Assembly (NCBI GenBank): GCA_001986395.2 | Contig: MQVO02000005.1 | Coordinates: forward strand, 1,240,001 to 1,304,000 | DNA: 64,000 nucleotides | Source of the DNA: Irpex lacteus | Lineage: Eukaryota; Basidiomycota; Agaricomycetes; Polyporales; Irpicaceae | Direction of reading: 5' to 3' | Part shown: piece after piece, positions 44,198 to 56,688 of the stretch | How positions within the stretch are numbered: the first letter of the stretch is position 1 | Layout of the letters: each line of letters starts with the position of its first letter | Made by a program: the position numbers and the translations under genes | The notes under the pieces: model-generated | The model's input: only the letters and a program-made list of their open reading frames with translations | Databases searched by the model: none | Told to the model about the DNA's origin: nothing

Positions 44198-45414
44198 CTA
44201 CTTGGTCTGTTCTACCATCAGTCGTAACATACGTTCTGGCTCTTCATGATGTACCTGTCATCAATATTATAAGTATGCTATAAGTAAGATCATAGCATCG
44301 ACACGCACCCAACAGTTCGTATTCTCGAGTCGAACGAACCGCACGTCTCTCCGTTGCTCGCCATCTCGAGCAGGGTCAGCCAACATATCATGCAACACCC
44401 TCGCCGCCCACGCAGCCGTCCAGAAGCTCATGTCCGCCCACTCGACGATGACGTTCACGTCCTTCCATCTTCCTTTGGTGTCAAGAAGCGCACGACGAGT
44501 GATCTCCTTCGCCACGCTCCAGTGCACAAAAAGTGGACCTGTGCGCTCGGCGACGTCGCGGCATGCAAGTTCTCGCATGTCCTGCTCGTTCATGCGAGTC
44601 GGCTTGTACTTTGGATCGGAAGAGGTTTCCGATAGGTTCTTTCGCTTGATGATTGACTCAGGAGTCACTGACTCCAGACTGGGGAACGGCTCATGCCAGG
44701 CGGTCGTCCACGATACAAAGGTCTGAGTAACCTTGTCAGGGGACAGAGTGACGTCCTTCAAGGGGTGCTGCGTCCCCGCAGGCTCAGGAATACCGAACAC
44801 CACGCTGGGGCCGTCTGAAACACGCTGATCAGCTTCTCCGAGACCTTAGACATAGAGCGCTGATGTTCGTACCATGTATGATTACTGTTCTGACGTACTG
44901 TTGTAGTAGCGAGTACACATGCTCGTTCAAGGAGTCAAGGTTCCCGAGTAACGCCAATGCATGGGCGCAACCAGCTGAGCGACACAGAAGAACCACACCT
45001 CCAGTCTTTCCGCGTGGGCTCTGACGTGGCAGTGGAAGTCTCTCTTGCTTTATGACATGAGCCATAACCTTGGCGATCGCGTGCGCCTGTTCGCGAAGGA
45101 TGGTGGCTTGGTCTTCTGTATCGTCGGAATGTAGTAATGCCAGCTCATCCTCGGTGAACGGTGAGGAGCCCAGGTACTCTCTCGGATGAATCGCAATAAG
45201 TCGCAGGTTGTATTTCGGTGCATAGGGAAACATGCGACGGAAGACACCTGTATATTCCTTAGTATCAAATTAGTAGTTTATTACGCACACACGTACCTCC
45301 ATGCCACAGATACGCGTTCACCAGGAACACAGTAGTGTAATCGGAAGTCTGAGGGGCCCCAGAGTCCTCGTATTCCAGGACGTTTCCCTTGCTATCGATG
45401 GGTGCGAATGGCAT
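44198..45414 (-). CDS. Alpha/beta-hydrolase fold protein
   Basis: Four exons join in frame: 45298-45414, 44873-45248, 44309-44814 and 44198-44254. The protein starts MPFAPIDSKGNVLEYEDSG. The N-terminal strand and loop (TTVFLVNAYLWHGGVFRRMF) and RLIAIHPREYLGS are typical of the fold. The nucleophile elbow is CRSAGCAHALALLGNL, with Ser in a C-R-S-A-G context rather than the usual G-x-S-x-G. The last exon supplies the catalytic His region (NCWVHHEEPERMLRLM). This fits a fungal hydrolase or esterase-like family; the substrate is unknown. It is transcribed divergently from MED22, 369 bp apart. Confidence 0.8.
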
Positions 45415-45783
45415 TTGGACGGCGTGCGAGAGGTGAGATGGTGAACAAAAGCTGGGGATGCCATGTTTCCGACTTTATACAGCATGCCGTGAGGCTGCAC
45501 TGCACTCTTCTTCTTCCCTGCCGGTAATCCGTAATTACACCCAGGCTGTCATTCTCGCTTTGCTGAACACTTTTCGCGGCGCACGGAGATGGACTAGCGA
45601 GGACATGGTGGAAGTGTGAATAAAGAGATGATGGTGGCTATTTCCTTCTAACTGACAAGCCGCGAGCGCTCCATGTCTGGCAATTGACCACGACCTCCAT
45701 CAGCTCGTCGGGTACGTTCATATCGCACGTTGAGCAGCAGGAATATAAGCATACTGACGAGAGTGTTAGAGGCCATTAACGGC

Positions 45784-46356
45784 ATGTCGGACGTACCACA
45801 AACCGATGTCTCTCGGCCGTCTGCGCTTCCAAGCGCAAATCTCCTTCCTCGGGCGAGCCAGCCCACAATCGACCAGAACTCCGACGAGTATCTGGATGCC
45901 ATAGAGGAAGAATGGAACAAGAAAGTGGATGTCGAGGTTGAAACATTGGTAGACGGCATGGTAGACCTTGTGAGCTTGGCCTCCGTGTGTATTCTTTGAC
46001 TTCATTCAGAAATGCACAGGCCGCTGACGCATTGGTTTAAGATTGGGAACAAGGATAAATTTCGCGTCGCACAAGAGGCATTTCAAGCCCAGTGCCGTGC
46101 AGAATCTATGGTACGTGTCTTTGAGGTGCTCCTGTCGCTTACTGACTATATCTATGTTCAGATCCGCGCGGCTCACTCGCTTCTCTCTATAACGCACTCC
46201 ATGAAGCTGCTGTTGCTACTATCAGATGAGACACAGATTGCTAGCAGGCGCGACGAGGAATTGCGCGCAGTGCAGGCAGAAAAAGAGGAAACAAAAAAGA
46301 AAGTTGCTGCACTACTCGACGAGCTACTTCGGCCATCGACTGCTGCAGCATCATAA
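45784..46356 (+). CDS. MED22: Mediator complex subunit 22
   Basis: Med22 (Srb6) belongs to the Mediator head module and pairs with Med11 in RNA polymerase II initiation. Three exons join in frame: 45784-45984, 46042-46110 and 46162-46356, giving 154 residues. The family core is clear: YLDAIEEEWNKKVDVEVETL, VDGMVDLVSLASIGNKDKF, FQAQCRAESMIRAAHSLLSI and KLLLLLSDETQIASRRDEEL, followed by a helical tail (KEETKKKVAALLDELLRP). The start at 45784 is the first ATG of the frame. Codons further upstream in frame are not ATG. The 57-nt intron 45985-46041 gives DLVSLASIGNKDKF, matching the family. Confidence 0.93.
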
Positions 46357-46469
46357 GCACTACCACATGGCGGGGTAGGCCTCAAGCTGGTAAGACTTCG
46401 CTCTATGTTTCCGTTTTTTCGTGTCTGGTGATCTTACTAATAACACGATAGAACACGCGATCTTTAACA

Positions 46470-46736
46470 CTAACCAGCCATGCCAACCAGCCGGTTGTCG
46501 GTTCGCTGCGTGAAAACAAGCGCCGCTAGATGTGCCATATCATGCCCAGCTGCTCCGAACAACCCTAACTGGTCGGTCAGGTCCTGGCTCCCTATCCTGC
46601 TCAACACAGCATGGCCATACGCCGCTATGCGAGCGGTGACGGTGAGGAGAAGGTCCAACGATGCACGATATGTATGGGAAACCCCCACGCGCGCGGAACC
46701 CTCAATAATATTTCCACGATAGATCCTGACGCACAC
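46470..46736 (-). CDS. Possible small hypothetical ORF
   Basis: The 88-codon minus-strand frame has an even composition (IEGSARVGVSHTYRASLDLL, LGLFGAAGHDMAHLAALVF). The opposite strand also holds an 80-codon frame with an ATG. Neither has a recognised family or splice context. It lies between convergent MED22 and F-box gene 1. Confidence 0.2.
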   Translation of the reverse strand: MCVRIYRGNIIEGSARVGVSHTYRASLDLLLTVTARIAAYGHAVLSRIGSQDLTDQLGLFGAAGHDMAHLAALVFTQRTDNRLVGMAG

Positions 46737-46883
46737 ATGCAGATACAGTAACTATCTGCAAGAGCTCAGCTACTCTACTCATTGCATGTACCTGGCCACC
46801 CGGTAGCCATTCCACGGGGCAACTTGAATATACACTCTTAATACTATACAGGCTTTTTGAATGAAGAAAAATCGAACAGAAAT

Positions 46884-48341
46884 TCAGCGGACTGTACAAG
46901 GTTTTTTCAAAATCTCGTGTTGGAATGTGATGAGACTATTCAGGTTTCCGCCACTAAACCATGCGCAAGATCGTTCGTCGCATCGGAAGTAGGCCCTTGG
47001 CTCGCCGAGGTACAGGACGTCCTTCAACTCCCGTAGCTCATCACGAGCGTACGCATTGAATGCCGTCTTTACGTCCACCTTGTTGTACGCGTCGTACACG
47101 ACGAGATTGAGCGAGCGTAAGTCGGCAAAGCGTCGGCAGACATCGCGCAATCTGGATAATGGGAGAAAACGAATGTCTTCGGGATCAGAATCCGCGGCCA
47201 TGTAGGGAGGGTTTCTGAATGTTAGATGCTTGATTTGGCTGACGTCGAGGAGGGCGATGATTTCGATGCCGACGAGAAATGCGGGTTGTAGCGTCCTACG
47301 TGCGCTGACCTCTCTCCCGTGGACGGCACCGTTCATTATGATCAATCGAAATCCGTGAAGAGAGCGACAGGCAGCAAGTCCACCGCAGAATTCTTTGGCT
47401 ATTACAGTGGGATCTAGGGAACGATTAGTACGATATAAGTTCCTCAATCAGAAGAAATACTTACCCCCCGACAGTTCGCTTGTGAACATGGAGACTTCGA
47501 GGTGCAGCTCCTGTAAAAGTGGACCAACGACGCGTAGGAACTCATGCGATAGTTCATGCGTGCCACGGTGAGAAGCGATGCATAGATGAAGGCAGGTAAT
47601 GTTATTGAAGAGACCGAGTTTTCGCATAGCATTATGATAAAGCGGCTCTAACTTCGGCCAAGTACTGAGGGAATGGATGTGCGGCGCATCCCCTTCCAGT
47701 TCCTGTACGAGTTCATCGGCATGCTCACATCTTCTCAAGTCTTGAAATTCGCCTATTTCAGAGAATAAACAGAGCAGCTGTGGTATTTGCTGTCCGCAGA
47801 TCTCCGGAGGGCAGTCGTACAGGTGACACGCTCCGCCACTAACCAGAACTTTATCGATCTTGAAGTCCGTACGCAGAATTTGGTAGTTTAGTGGCCCTTC
47901 AAATAAGGAACATTGGAATAAGAGATACTGCAAATTGGGGATGGCAGCAAGAATGGAGACGAGAGTCTTCGGTTCTATCTTGCATGTGAGAACGTTGAGC
48001 TCTTGAATGAGCTGTGCGATAGAGGGATTCTCGTGAAGGAACATCTCAAATCGAGAGGGTACGTCATCTCTTTCATCGCCCGCAACGAAGTCGTAAGGAG
48101 TTAGGCGGACCCAACGAAAGGAGTGCGGCAGAGTGAGAGCATGCCAGCGACGGCAGACGGATGCGCAAGAGAGCCATGTCTCCTTCTCTTCGATGAAGCT
48201 GTCGCTGGCAGCGGTACCATGACGCGGGCCAGCTTCCCGGATAATAAGGTCCAATACTTCGTCCGGAAGTTGTACGATGAAGTTTTTTGGCCGTGATGCG
48301 ATAGGGTACCCCTCAGATTCTTGTGGGGAATTGAAAGCCAT
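46884..48341 (-). CDS. F-box protein with leucine-rich C-terminal region, paralogue 1
   Basis: F-box proteins are substrate adaptors of SCF ubiquitin ligases; the substrate here is unknown. Two exons, 47465-48341 and 46884-47413, join in frame to 468 residues. ATG at 48339-48341 is chosen because an upstream in-frame GTG has no support. The F-box reads FIVQLPDEVLDLIIREAGP and SCASVCRRWHALTLPHSFRW, split by an acidic insert typical of this group. Irregular leucine-rich segments follow (LNVLTCKIEPKTLVSILAAI, LQYLLFQCSLFEG, RLRDVCRRFADLRSLNLVV). The C-terminus is FRCDERSCAWFSGGNLN. It is tandem with paralogue 2 and related to the 43.5-kb fragment. Confidence 0.88.
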
Positions 48342-48856
48342 CTGCAGATTCACTGGTCGAGTGTATCAACAGGCAACGTGGGTGCGTCTGTTACAGAGAT
48401 TTAGTAAGGTGGTGCAGCAGCGAACTTGGATACTATTGTACAGAGACTTTGTGTAAGTCAGTTTCTATTTGACAATGATGTATAAAGTTACGATTTGCGA
48501 GCGTGTCACCAGTGTATTGCAAGTGTCAGTACTCACATTCAATAGTTCAGTGGGCCAGTACAACCCTGACAGTAGGATGTTGGCAGTATGTCTCCAACCT
48601 TCCAAGCGCCGGCTGGCTAGCCTCGAGCCCTCCGAGTCGTACTTATCTTGACCTCTCCGGAGCTCGGTCCTCGAGGTCTCAAGCTCGTTACCAATATCTA
48701 CTACAATATTAAAATCTGACATTCCCGAGCTCATATGTTAAAGTCTCCTTGCCTAATATCCCACCGTATGCATGACATGACCACATAAAATTCCGACAAC
48801 TTGAGATTCAGTCATATACTATACACGAGCAAGGTCTAAGAGAATATTTGGCAGAT
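48342..48856. other. Intergenic region between the two F-box genes
   Basis: It contains the upstream region of F-box paralogue 1 and the 3' flank of paralogue 2. Frames of 60-89 codons here carry no motif. No TATA box in a convincing place was seen. Confidence 0.5.
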
Positions 48857-50278
48857 TCAACGCGGCATCCAATAGCTTTTGAGGACATCGCGGTGAAATG
48901 TGATTATAGTGTTCAGCTTTCCACCGCTAAACCATGCGCACGTTGGTTCGCTACAACGAAAGAATTCGCCCGGTTCGTCATGGCGCAGAATACTCTTGAA
49001 CTCCGATAACTCCTCGTTAGCGAAGGTTTTGAATGCTGTCTTCACGTCTACCTTGTCATATGCGTCATATGCAACAAGATTGAGAGATTCGAGATTGACA
49101 TAGCGACGGCATATATCGCGCAGTCTGGCCAAGTCGAGGGCCCGAATATCTTGAGGACTGGCCCTAGGGTGCATATACGTTGGATATGCGAAGGACAAAT
49201 ATCTAAGCTTGGTAGGGCTGAGGAGAGCAATAATGTCTATGCCAACCGAGAACGCCGTGGGCAAAGTCTTGCGAGCGCTACCAGCGGCGATATTGCCATG
49301 AATCTCCGTATCTTCAAGGTGCAATCGGAAACCATGGAGAGAGGAACACAGGACAAGACCGCTGCAGAATGTCTCCACTATGTCTCCTGTGCCCGGAGGT
49401 TCTGATGTCAGACAACTGCGAGACTAATATGAGAGGGAAGACGACATACGCTGCGGATTAGATCGATCGCTGAGGTGCATGATAAGTGTGAGGTACAACT
49501 CCTTCAGCGTTGGCCCCATAACACGGAAGAGATCGCATCCCTCGGCCCCCGACTCCGTGAAATTGAATGAAACCTTGAGCTGGAGACAGGTAATGTGATT
49601 GAATAGACCAAGTCGTCGCATGGTGTGAAGATATAGCGGCTCGAACTTGGCACTGAGTGAAAGCGTCCGTGTTGCTTTCCCCTCCAAGTCCTGAACAAAC
49701 CGGTCTTCGTGGTCGCACCCTCGTAAGTCCTCAAATTCCTCAACCTCAGAAAACGAGCACAGCAGTCGTGGTATTTGCCCCCCGCAAACCTCTTCTGCGC
49801 AGTCATATACATCGCAAGCCCCTCCAGTGACCAAGAGTTTGCAGAGTTTGTGGCCCATTGGTGGCTGTCGGGAATCTAAATTCCCTCGTACGAGAGAGCG
49901 GTGAAGTATAAGATATTGCAGATGACGAAGGGCCTCGAGAATCGAGATGAGAGTGGGTGTTGCTATCATGCATCGGATGAAGTTGACTTCTTGGATGAGG
50001 GGCGCGATAGAGGGGTTGCCATGGAGGAACACGTCAAACCGAACGGCTGCACAATCCGTGTCAGTGTCCATGTATCCCGAAGGGGAGACACGGATATAAC
50101 GAAATGAATGCGGCAGGGTGATATTATGCCAGCGACGACAGACGCACGCGCAAGAGAGCCAGTTCTCCTTCCCAGGAAACCTGGCATGACTGGCTGCAGT
50201 ACCATATCGGGGGCCAGCGTCGCGAATGATCTGGTCTAATATCTCGTCCGGGAGCTGCAACGTTTTGTCCTGCTCCAT
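48857..50278 (-). CDS. F-box protein with leucine-rich C-terminal region, paralogue 2
   Basis: Two exons, 49450-50278 and 48857-49401, join in frame to 457 residues across a 48-nt intron. ATG at 50276-50278 gives MEQDKTLQLPDEILDQII. The F-box continues in SCACVCRRWHNITLPHSFRY. The middle and C-terminal regions follow paralogue 1 closely: LLVTGGACDVYDCAEEVCGG, FSVGIDIIALLSPTKLRYLS, RLRDICRRYVNLESLNLVAY, ending FRCSEPTCAWFSGG. Intron position and overall length are the same, so the pair arose by tandem duplication. It probably serves as an SCF adaptor; the target is unknown. Confidence 0.88.
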
Positions 50279-50684
50279 GGCTCGCTGGTGCTGATCATGC
50301 GATTCTGCCAGGGCAGGTGTACCAGGGCAGCAACACCCACGAGTCAAGGCGGGGTGATAGCAGTGTTTCGGCAGACACTTGAACGTTTTCCTTACGCTAT
50401 CATCAGTTACAGCTCATGGCTTAGTACAAATAGCATATCCTCTTACAGAAGGTTTTATTTGAGGTTAAATGTAACGATTGATGAACGAGTAGCGGAGCAA
50501 AGACCGAAGTGAGCGGCTATCGTACAAGAAGTGCCAGCGCTTACTGCCCCAATTGCACCTTACGCAGCTGTTCCGTATGAAGGAGTGGTAGGAAGGGGAA
50601 GAGCTGTGGTATCAAGTGGATTGTTCAATCAAGAATGGACCATCAAGACATCCGACATATACTAATGCCAAGTTGACGAAGCCC
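50279..50684. other. Intergenic region upstream of F-box paralogue 2
   Basis: It holds the promoter side of the F-box gene and the 3' flank of CCZ1. No further gene was recognised. Confidence 0.5.
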
Positions 50685-53172
50685 CTATGGGAGCCCTATA
50701 AAGCGATTCACAATGTCCACAAGCTCATTATCGACGTCCGTCAACGTGCTCTCCTTCCTTGCCACCTCCATGTACACCTCTCTGTCTCCCTGCCACAACA
50801 CATCATCGCCACCTGCATCAAGTCCACGCCGCCCAACGTGCCAGTGCTGCGGGTTTTGGCCACGGGAGAAAACTTCGAGTACGTCCAGATCGCTAAACAG
50901 ATATGAAAGTTATAACCACCTTTCATGGGTAGATTCGAGTGGAAAGCCCACCTTTGCAAAACATCGCGCGCGTTGAATAGGTGTTCAGAGCTCGAGGTGA
51001 ACCCCGTAGACGAGATTGTGTAGTCTCCTATAGAGACAATGTGCTTGTCTTGTGGCTCAAGGATCTTGGTAACAGTTAAGATCGAGCCTGGTGAATCGCT
51101 GTATAACAATAATTAGGTCAGTATAGGCTATCTTGTGAGCTATCAGAGATCCGTACCGCTCGTGTGCTGCGTTCAATGCCTCTTGAACATCCTCAAAAAG
51201 ATCATGCAATTGATCTGCGAGCTTGTCAAGCTCAATCTGATGGTCCTCCTCTGCGACGACGGCGAACGTAAGTGAGCCTTCCTGTAGATTATATTCAGCA
51301 CTGAGTACATAGCCAACAGACACCGAATGAGAGCTTACCGTGGCATGAAAGACTCGTTTTCGCGCAGTAACAAGCCCTTGGTCATCAGTCGGTAAGAAGA
51401 CAGGGGTACTGAGGAACGTGGGTGCAGGTTGGCGTTCGGCTAGCGGTCGAGTATCTCCCAGCTCATGGTCGCGCGGTCTAGCTGTGAGTGGACTCGGAAT
51501 ATTCTCTTCCTGAACTTCGACTTCCGTAAACGCCTTAGGCTCGTCAGCAGATTGGAAGGTGCTGGGCGCAAGGCCATGCTCCTCAGATTTGACCTCTGTT
51601 GCGATGATCGTAGTGTTTGTGGTCTCCTCTTCCGTTTCAGGTCTACTGTCTGACTCTATCGCGGATGCTTCATCCTCAGGCCTCTCTGTGTGCTCAGGAA
51701 GGATGGTCATAGGAGGTGCAGGGCTGGCGCTTGTAGGCGAAGCCCGGGCAGACGACAGCTCCGATTCGATTGCGTCTTGTAAGGACTCAGTATCGATTTC
51801 GACTTCAACTCCCGTTGCCTGTCTCCTGAACTCCGGCTTGTTTGCTCCCTCAGCCTCTTCGGATACTGGCACATCTGAAGGCTCGTGAGGTAAAGCCTCA
51901 GAGGTTCGGGACGGTGATGTGACAGCTGATGCACTTGGTTTGGGGGAAGGCGAGGAGTTCTTGCCAAACGTAAGGCCCGACCACATCCATTTGAGATTCC
52001 GAACATCCATGTTAGCGAATGGGTTGGCCAGCACTTTGGAACCTGCAGAAACTTCAGGTGCTTTCTTCTCGTCGTCGTTGATCCTACTGGTGACAACAAG
52101 GGCATCGGCCTTCTCTGTGGTGGAGTCGCCTTCGACTGGACTCTCTGAAGGCGGTGAGGGCGGTGGCGGTATTCGATGTAATATACGTCTAGCCAGGGCC
52201 GAGGGGTATTGCGAGCTTCCAAGAGAGGTAGAGGGTAAAATGTTTGGTGGAGCGAGCAGGAAGGTGACGTGCTCAGGTGTATGAAGCTTAGTGAAGCGGT
52301 CAATTAGGGGTATAATCTCTCTGTACGCTGGATGTAGTGGCACTCCTGTAGCGTTCGATAAGCTCTCGATCACTGGCTACAGAGGAAATACTCGTACCAA
52401 GGTGTTCGCCAAAATGCCTTCCATACTCTAATTCCCACTGCCATGCCCATACGGTGAAGAACCGTTCGAGTTGTAACTCGAGAGCGGTCTGGCCGAGCGT
52501 TTCGAGTATAGAAGTGAATGACCCGTGTGACAGCTTTGTGGGAAAGTCAGTTTACGTACATCATGTCGAGCAAGCTACGGATCAGCTCACCGTGAAGTCC
52601 TGATATCCGGTTAATATCTGCTCTCGCAACGCAGCATCATGCACCGAGTCGTCGTAATACTCAAACACGGTCTCTTGCACCTGAGCAGCACTCTCCTTTC
52701 CCTTTCCCTTCGCGTTGGTCTTCGTCTTGGGTTGACGAGGTGTCTTGGCTAGATCTACACACTATGACTCGCCTGTTCAATTAATTTCTCGATGATCATT
52801 GCCGTAGGATAGTAATCACTTACTGCGTGTATCCAAAAGTTGGGTTCAGGCGACACCATAATCATCCGTCGGGACTGCGAATGAGTACTCTCGCAGGTGT
52901 CTGATCCATTGAACATTCTGATGCTCGGATCAGTTCATTAGACAGAAGGCCAAACATCGCTTAACGTACTCTGCGAAATTCACAAGAGCCTTCGCGAGCC
53001 CAACCTGCCTCAGTATTCTATCTCGCGACACAGCCCTCTCCTTGCCCGTATAGAACAGGATCTGCGCCTGTTCCTCTGCATCTTCATCGTCCTTGGCAAC
53101 CTCAGGGTTTGCGGGTTTTATTGTCGGATTGTATATCGTCAAATAAGACAGAGATGGTGGCTGTCTGCTCAT
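50685..53172 (-). CDS. CCZ1: Ccz1, subunit of the Mon1-Ccz1 Rab7 exchange factor
   Basis: Mon1-Ccz1 activates Ypt7/Rab7 for late endosome, vacuole and autophagosome fusion. Eight exons join in frame: 52970-53172, 52824-52917, 52591-52761, 52398-52533, 51339-52345, 51157-51281, 50952-51098 and 50685-50892, giving 696 residues. The N-terminal longin domain is characteristic: SLSYLTIYNPTIKP, DEDAEEQAQILFYTGKERAV, SRDRILRQVGLAKALVNFAE and MIMVSPEPNFWIHA. GEHLGVPLHPAYREIIPLID spans the fourth intron. A long disordered Ser/Glu-rich middle follows, then the C-terminal longin-like region (LTFAVVAEEDHQIELDKLAD, ARDVLQRSDLDVLEVFSRG) to NRFIGLP. The 57-nt intron 51282-51338 is in frame. Divergent from ETP1. 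Confidence 0.93.
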
Positions 53173-53320
53173 CGTCCAGATGATGGTCCAGGTTAGAGCA
53201 GCAAGGTATAGACTCTAGCGCCCATTGGTGTAATTGGCCTCGGAGCGCTGTGGCTGCAGAGCCCAAACTCTGCCTCTGACCACCACCAAGGAATGAGGTT
53301 TGCTCAATAATCACAAAGAA
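53173..53320. promoter_or_regulatory. 148-bp bidirectional promoter of CCZ1 and ETP1
   Basis: The two start codons face away from each other with only 148 bp between them, so both transcripts must start here. No TATA box is visible. A shared housekeeping promoter is inferred. Confidence 0.7.
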
Positions 53321-55643
53321 ATGCCAGGAGGCTATCACATACGCATAAGCCTGACAAAGCCTATCCACGTACCAGTTCCTGCTGAGTCTTCGTCTTTCAA
53401 GCAGACATATTTTGATACTTCGAGCTCACGTTCGACGTTTACGCCTACATCGCTATTCCAGCTGCTGCCGGCCCATCCGCAAAAGCAGTCTGCAAGAAGG
53501 TACACAATTCATCACCCCCGTCTTACTCAAGAAGTATTACTTGGCAATAACGCGAGCAGCGATACCTCCGCAAGTCAAAAAGACTACCGACTTGGGTCAC
53601 TGCGCATTGACTGGGTGGATTTTGACACGATGGACCTTGAGGGAGTGAAGAAAAGTGGTGTGGGCAAGGAGAAACAGACGGCTCAGAGAGGTTAGTACTA
53701 CTTTTGCCATCAATTGCTTCATGCTTCCTAGATAGCGGCCACAGAGCAAGTGGGCTTGTACGTTTTATGGTAATAGCAAATTTATGAGTGTAACGAAAGT
53801 CCAGCCGAATACCTGATGACTCATGGTATATTGTACTAGGAGGACCTGCCGTCGCCTCGTTCACTGTTACCACACGCTCAAAGTCTGGCACTACCAACCT
53901 CCCTGAAGGAATCGTGCACATTTACCGAGAACTACCTCATCAATCATACTCTTCAGTTGCTGCGGCTCCGCACCCTCCTACATCATCTCCTATCCAGACT
54001 GGGCACGACAAAAAGAAGACAGAGAACGATGGAGTGCTCATGGGTGTATTGGCTGTACCTTCGTGGATGACGCCCTCGGATTTCCTAGCCTTCGTTGCGC
54101 CCGCCGCTGAAGGCATGGCACACCTCCGCATGATACGGTACTTATATCGCATGCACTGCAATGCCTATTACTGATGACAGCACAGTGATTCAGCCCCTAA
54201 CAGGTCCATGGTTGTTATCAAATTTAGGGAGGCCTCTGACGCTGCAGAGTTCGCAGAGGCGTACAATGGCAAACTATTCAACTCTATGGAGGTCTGTATT
54301 ACTCTCTTTATTACATAATGCCTTTTCTGACATACATGCTAGTCTGAGATATGCCACGTCGTCCGTGTTCTGTCGGTAGAGGTCGACTCAGATGACAGCG
54401 CCCTACAGGGAATTGCACGTCTAGGCGATTCTGAGTCAGATGTGTACGAACTGCCCACATGCCCCGTATGCCTTGAGCGCATGGACTCGGCTGTGACAGG
54501 TCTGGTGACCGTTCCATGCTCACACACTTTCCATTGCTCATGTCTTAGTAAATGGGGAGACAGCAGGTACGTATTGAGCGCCCTTCCTTTTATAGAGCCG
54601 TGTTTAACTGTCCTACCTGACCTAGATGTCCTGTCTGCCGATATTCGCAGACTCTTCTTTCATCCCATCCAACGTCAGCCAACACCTCTCGATCCAGCGT
54701 CCCTATACCGTTCACATCTACTGTCTCAACTTCATACTGCTCAGCTTGCCCACCGCCATCGCCTGGCTCAACCTCTTCAGCCAGTAGCTCAAACCTCTGG
54801 ATTTGCTTAATCTGCGGTAACATTGGCTGCGGTCGCTACCGGCGCGCCCATGCCCACGCGCACTATGAGCAGACAACGCATCTGTACGCTCTTGAACTCG
54901 AAACCCAACGTGTATGGGACTACGCCGGCGATGGCTACGTCCATCGTCTCATACAGAACAAAGCAGATGGAAAACTTGTCGAGCTACCTTCTGCTGCATC
55001 GTCGCTGGCTATGGGAGGCAGTAACCGAGACATGAATGGTAGTGGCGGAGGTCCGAGCGCGGCAGATGCTTTGAGCGCAGAGAAGATCGAGGCTATTGGC
55101 ATCGAATACTCATACCTGTTGACTAGCCAACTGGACTCACAGCGGGCGTACTATGAGGCGCAAGCGAGCGAGATGAAGGCACAAGTTGACTCGCTCAAGG
55201 GGCTTGTTGAAAAGCTCAGCTCAGAGGTTGAGGCGAATATGAAGCGGATGCAGGAGCAAGAAGAGGTACGGCGGAAGGCGGACGAAGAGAAAATGGCCGA
55301 GCTCGAGCGGTCGAGGGTAAAGGCGGAAAAGCGGGCAGAGAAGTTCAGTGAAGTAGCGAGGGCATTGGAGAAGGAGCTGAAGGCAGAAAGAGCACAGAGT
55401 GAGGGATTACTGAAGAACCTCGCGGCGGCGAAGGAGAGGGCTGAGAAGGCTGATGAGCTAAAGGAACTTCTGAGGGTAAAAGTCACAGAATTGGAGGAGC
55501 AGGTGAGGGACGTGATGTTCTTCGTGGAGGCCAGAGACAAGATCGAGAAGGGGGATGGGGTTGTCGGTGAAGCTGCCGGTGGCTCACTTGCAGTGCCGGC
55601 TCCGACCACGAACGGGAAAAAGAAGAAGGGGAAGAAGGGATGA
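53321..55643 (+). CDS. ETP1: BRAP2/Etp1-type RING and UBP-finger ubiquitin ligase
   Basis: This is the orthologue of human BRAP2 and yeast Etp1, RING E3 proteins that bind free ubiquitin through a ZnF-UBP. Five exons join in frame: 53321-53690, 53840-54137, 54186-54291, 54343-54566 and 54626-55643, giving 671 residues. The order is the BRAP2 N-terminal RRM-like domain ([39 protein letters not shown]), the RING ([40 protein letters not shown]), ZnF-UBP ([40 protein letters not shown]), then a long coiled coil (about residues 450-620) and a Lys-rich end KKKKGKKG. Domain order and length are standard. The first intron is long (149 nt). Confidence 0.95.
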
Positions 55644-56688
55644 TGTAGCCACTTGTACGGTAAGTCGGCCTCGACATTCAGTTGTCTACTTTGTAGTGAT
55701 CGTTGCCCGCAGATAGCCTCAAGCAAACCAATACATATATATGCCTGTACTTGTATGATCGTCATAAGATCGTCGTATTTGGTAATTGCAGGGTTTGATA
55801 TTGCGATCTGCGCTCGGTGGGCTCGTATCACGAGCTGTGGTCTGAGGACGTAACTTGTACTCTCATGTCGAGGTAAATACAGACACCCGAAGAATTCGCG
55901 CGGCGTCATTGGACGCCCCACTCGCTCACATGCACTGCGTCTTCGAAGAAGGGACGAGAAGATGAGATTATTGCTTGCGCGAATTCACTGACGACACTCT
56001 CGCATTTTAGACAACATATTCAGATCAGAGCAGTACAAAGAGAAGCAATGCCGTTTTTCCAGAGACAATCGACGATCACACACATCTGTGATGTCGAGAA
56101 CTCGGCTTCCCAGCGACCATACAAGATAACTGCAGACGGTTTCGACGGCCGGCTGTCAAATTCCCAGGAACACGCCGCAAGCAAACCTAGCCTGAAAGCT
56201 TTCGGTTGGGTGATACGCACGTACTTTGGACTCTAATCAGCTCAACGCAGGAATCGACGACACTTGGACATCACCCGGATGAGATTACGTTCAAGATGAG
56301 GCCCGCCGTCATTTTGCCTTTTTAAGAACTCAACGGCCAAGCTTCTCAATAAGGCAAGTGTGTCAAAATCGATAGTTCTGCGAAGCTCGACGTTCGCTAT
56401 TCTTCGTTGAGAAGCTCTTAGTTATCATCAACTTGTTTGCAGATCCTCGAGTTTCGATGTGCACACAAGTGAGATATGACGTGTATGAGTGCTTCATCAT
56501 CATGTATCATTAAGCTAAAGACCCTAATCGTACAACCGCTGTGTTTAAGCGTAACAAACCCGTTCGTGACTAGTAATATAAAGTGCAGAGAGTAGTAGTG
56601 CTATGTACTAGACAACATCCTGTTCGTGAAAATGCGTGAAAGATAATAAAAAATGATGAGTGGGGTAGAAAAACGGATCGGACTACTT
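55644..56688. other. Intergenic region between convergent ETP1 and the sugar transporter
   Basis: Both neighbours end here, so it contains two 3' flanks. A 62-codon frame at 56048-56236 starts with ATG (MPFFQRQSTITHICDVE) but has no motif. No repeats were seen. Confidence 0.5.

Noticed and set aside
50697..50712. TATAAAG followed by an ATG on the plus strand
   Set aside because: It lies inside the last coding exon of CCZ1 on the other strand.
51919..52284. 121-codon plus-strand ORF
   Set aside because: Antisense of the long CCZ1 exon.
52378..52398. 21-nt intron in CCZ1
   Set aside because: A 52-nt intron (52346-52397) joins EHLG to VPLHP in frame and matches the family.
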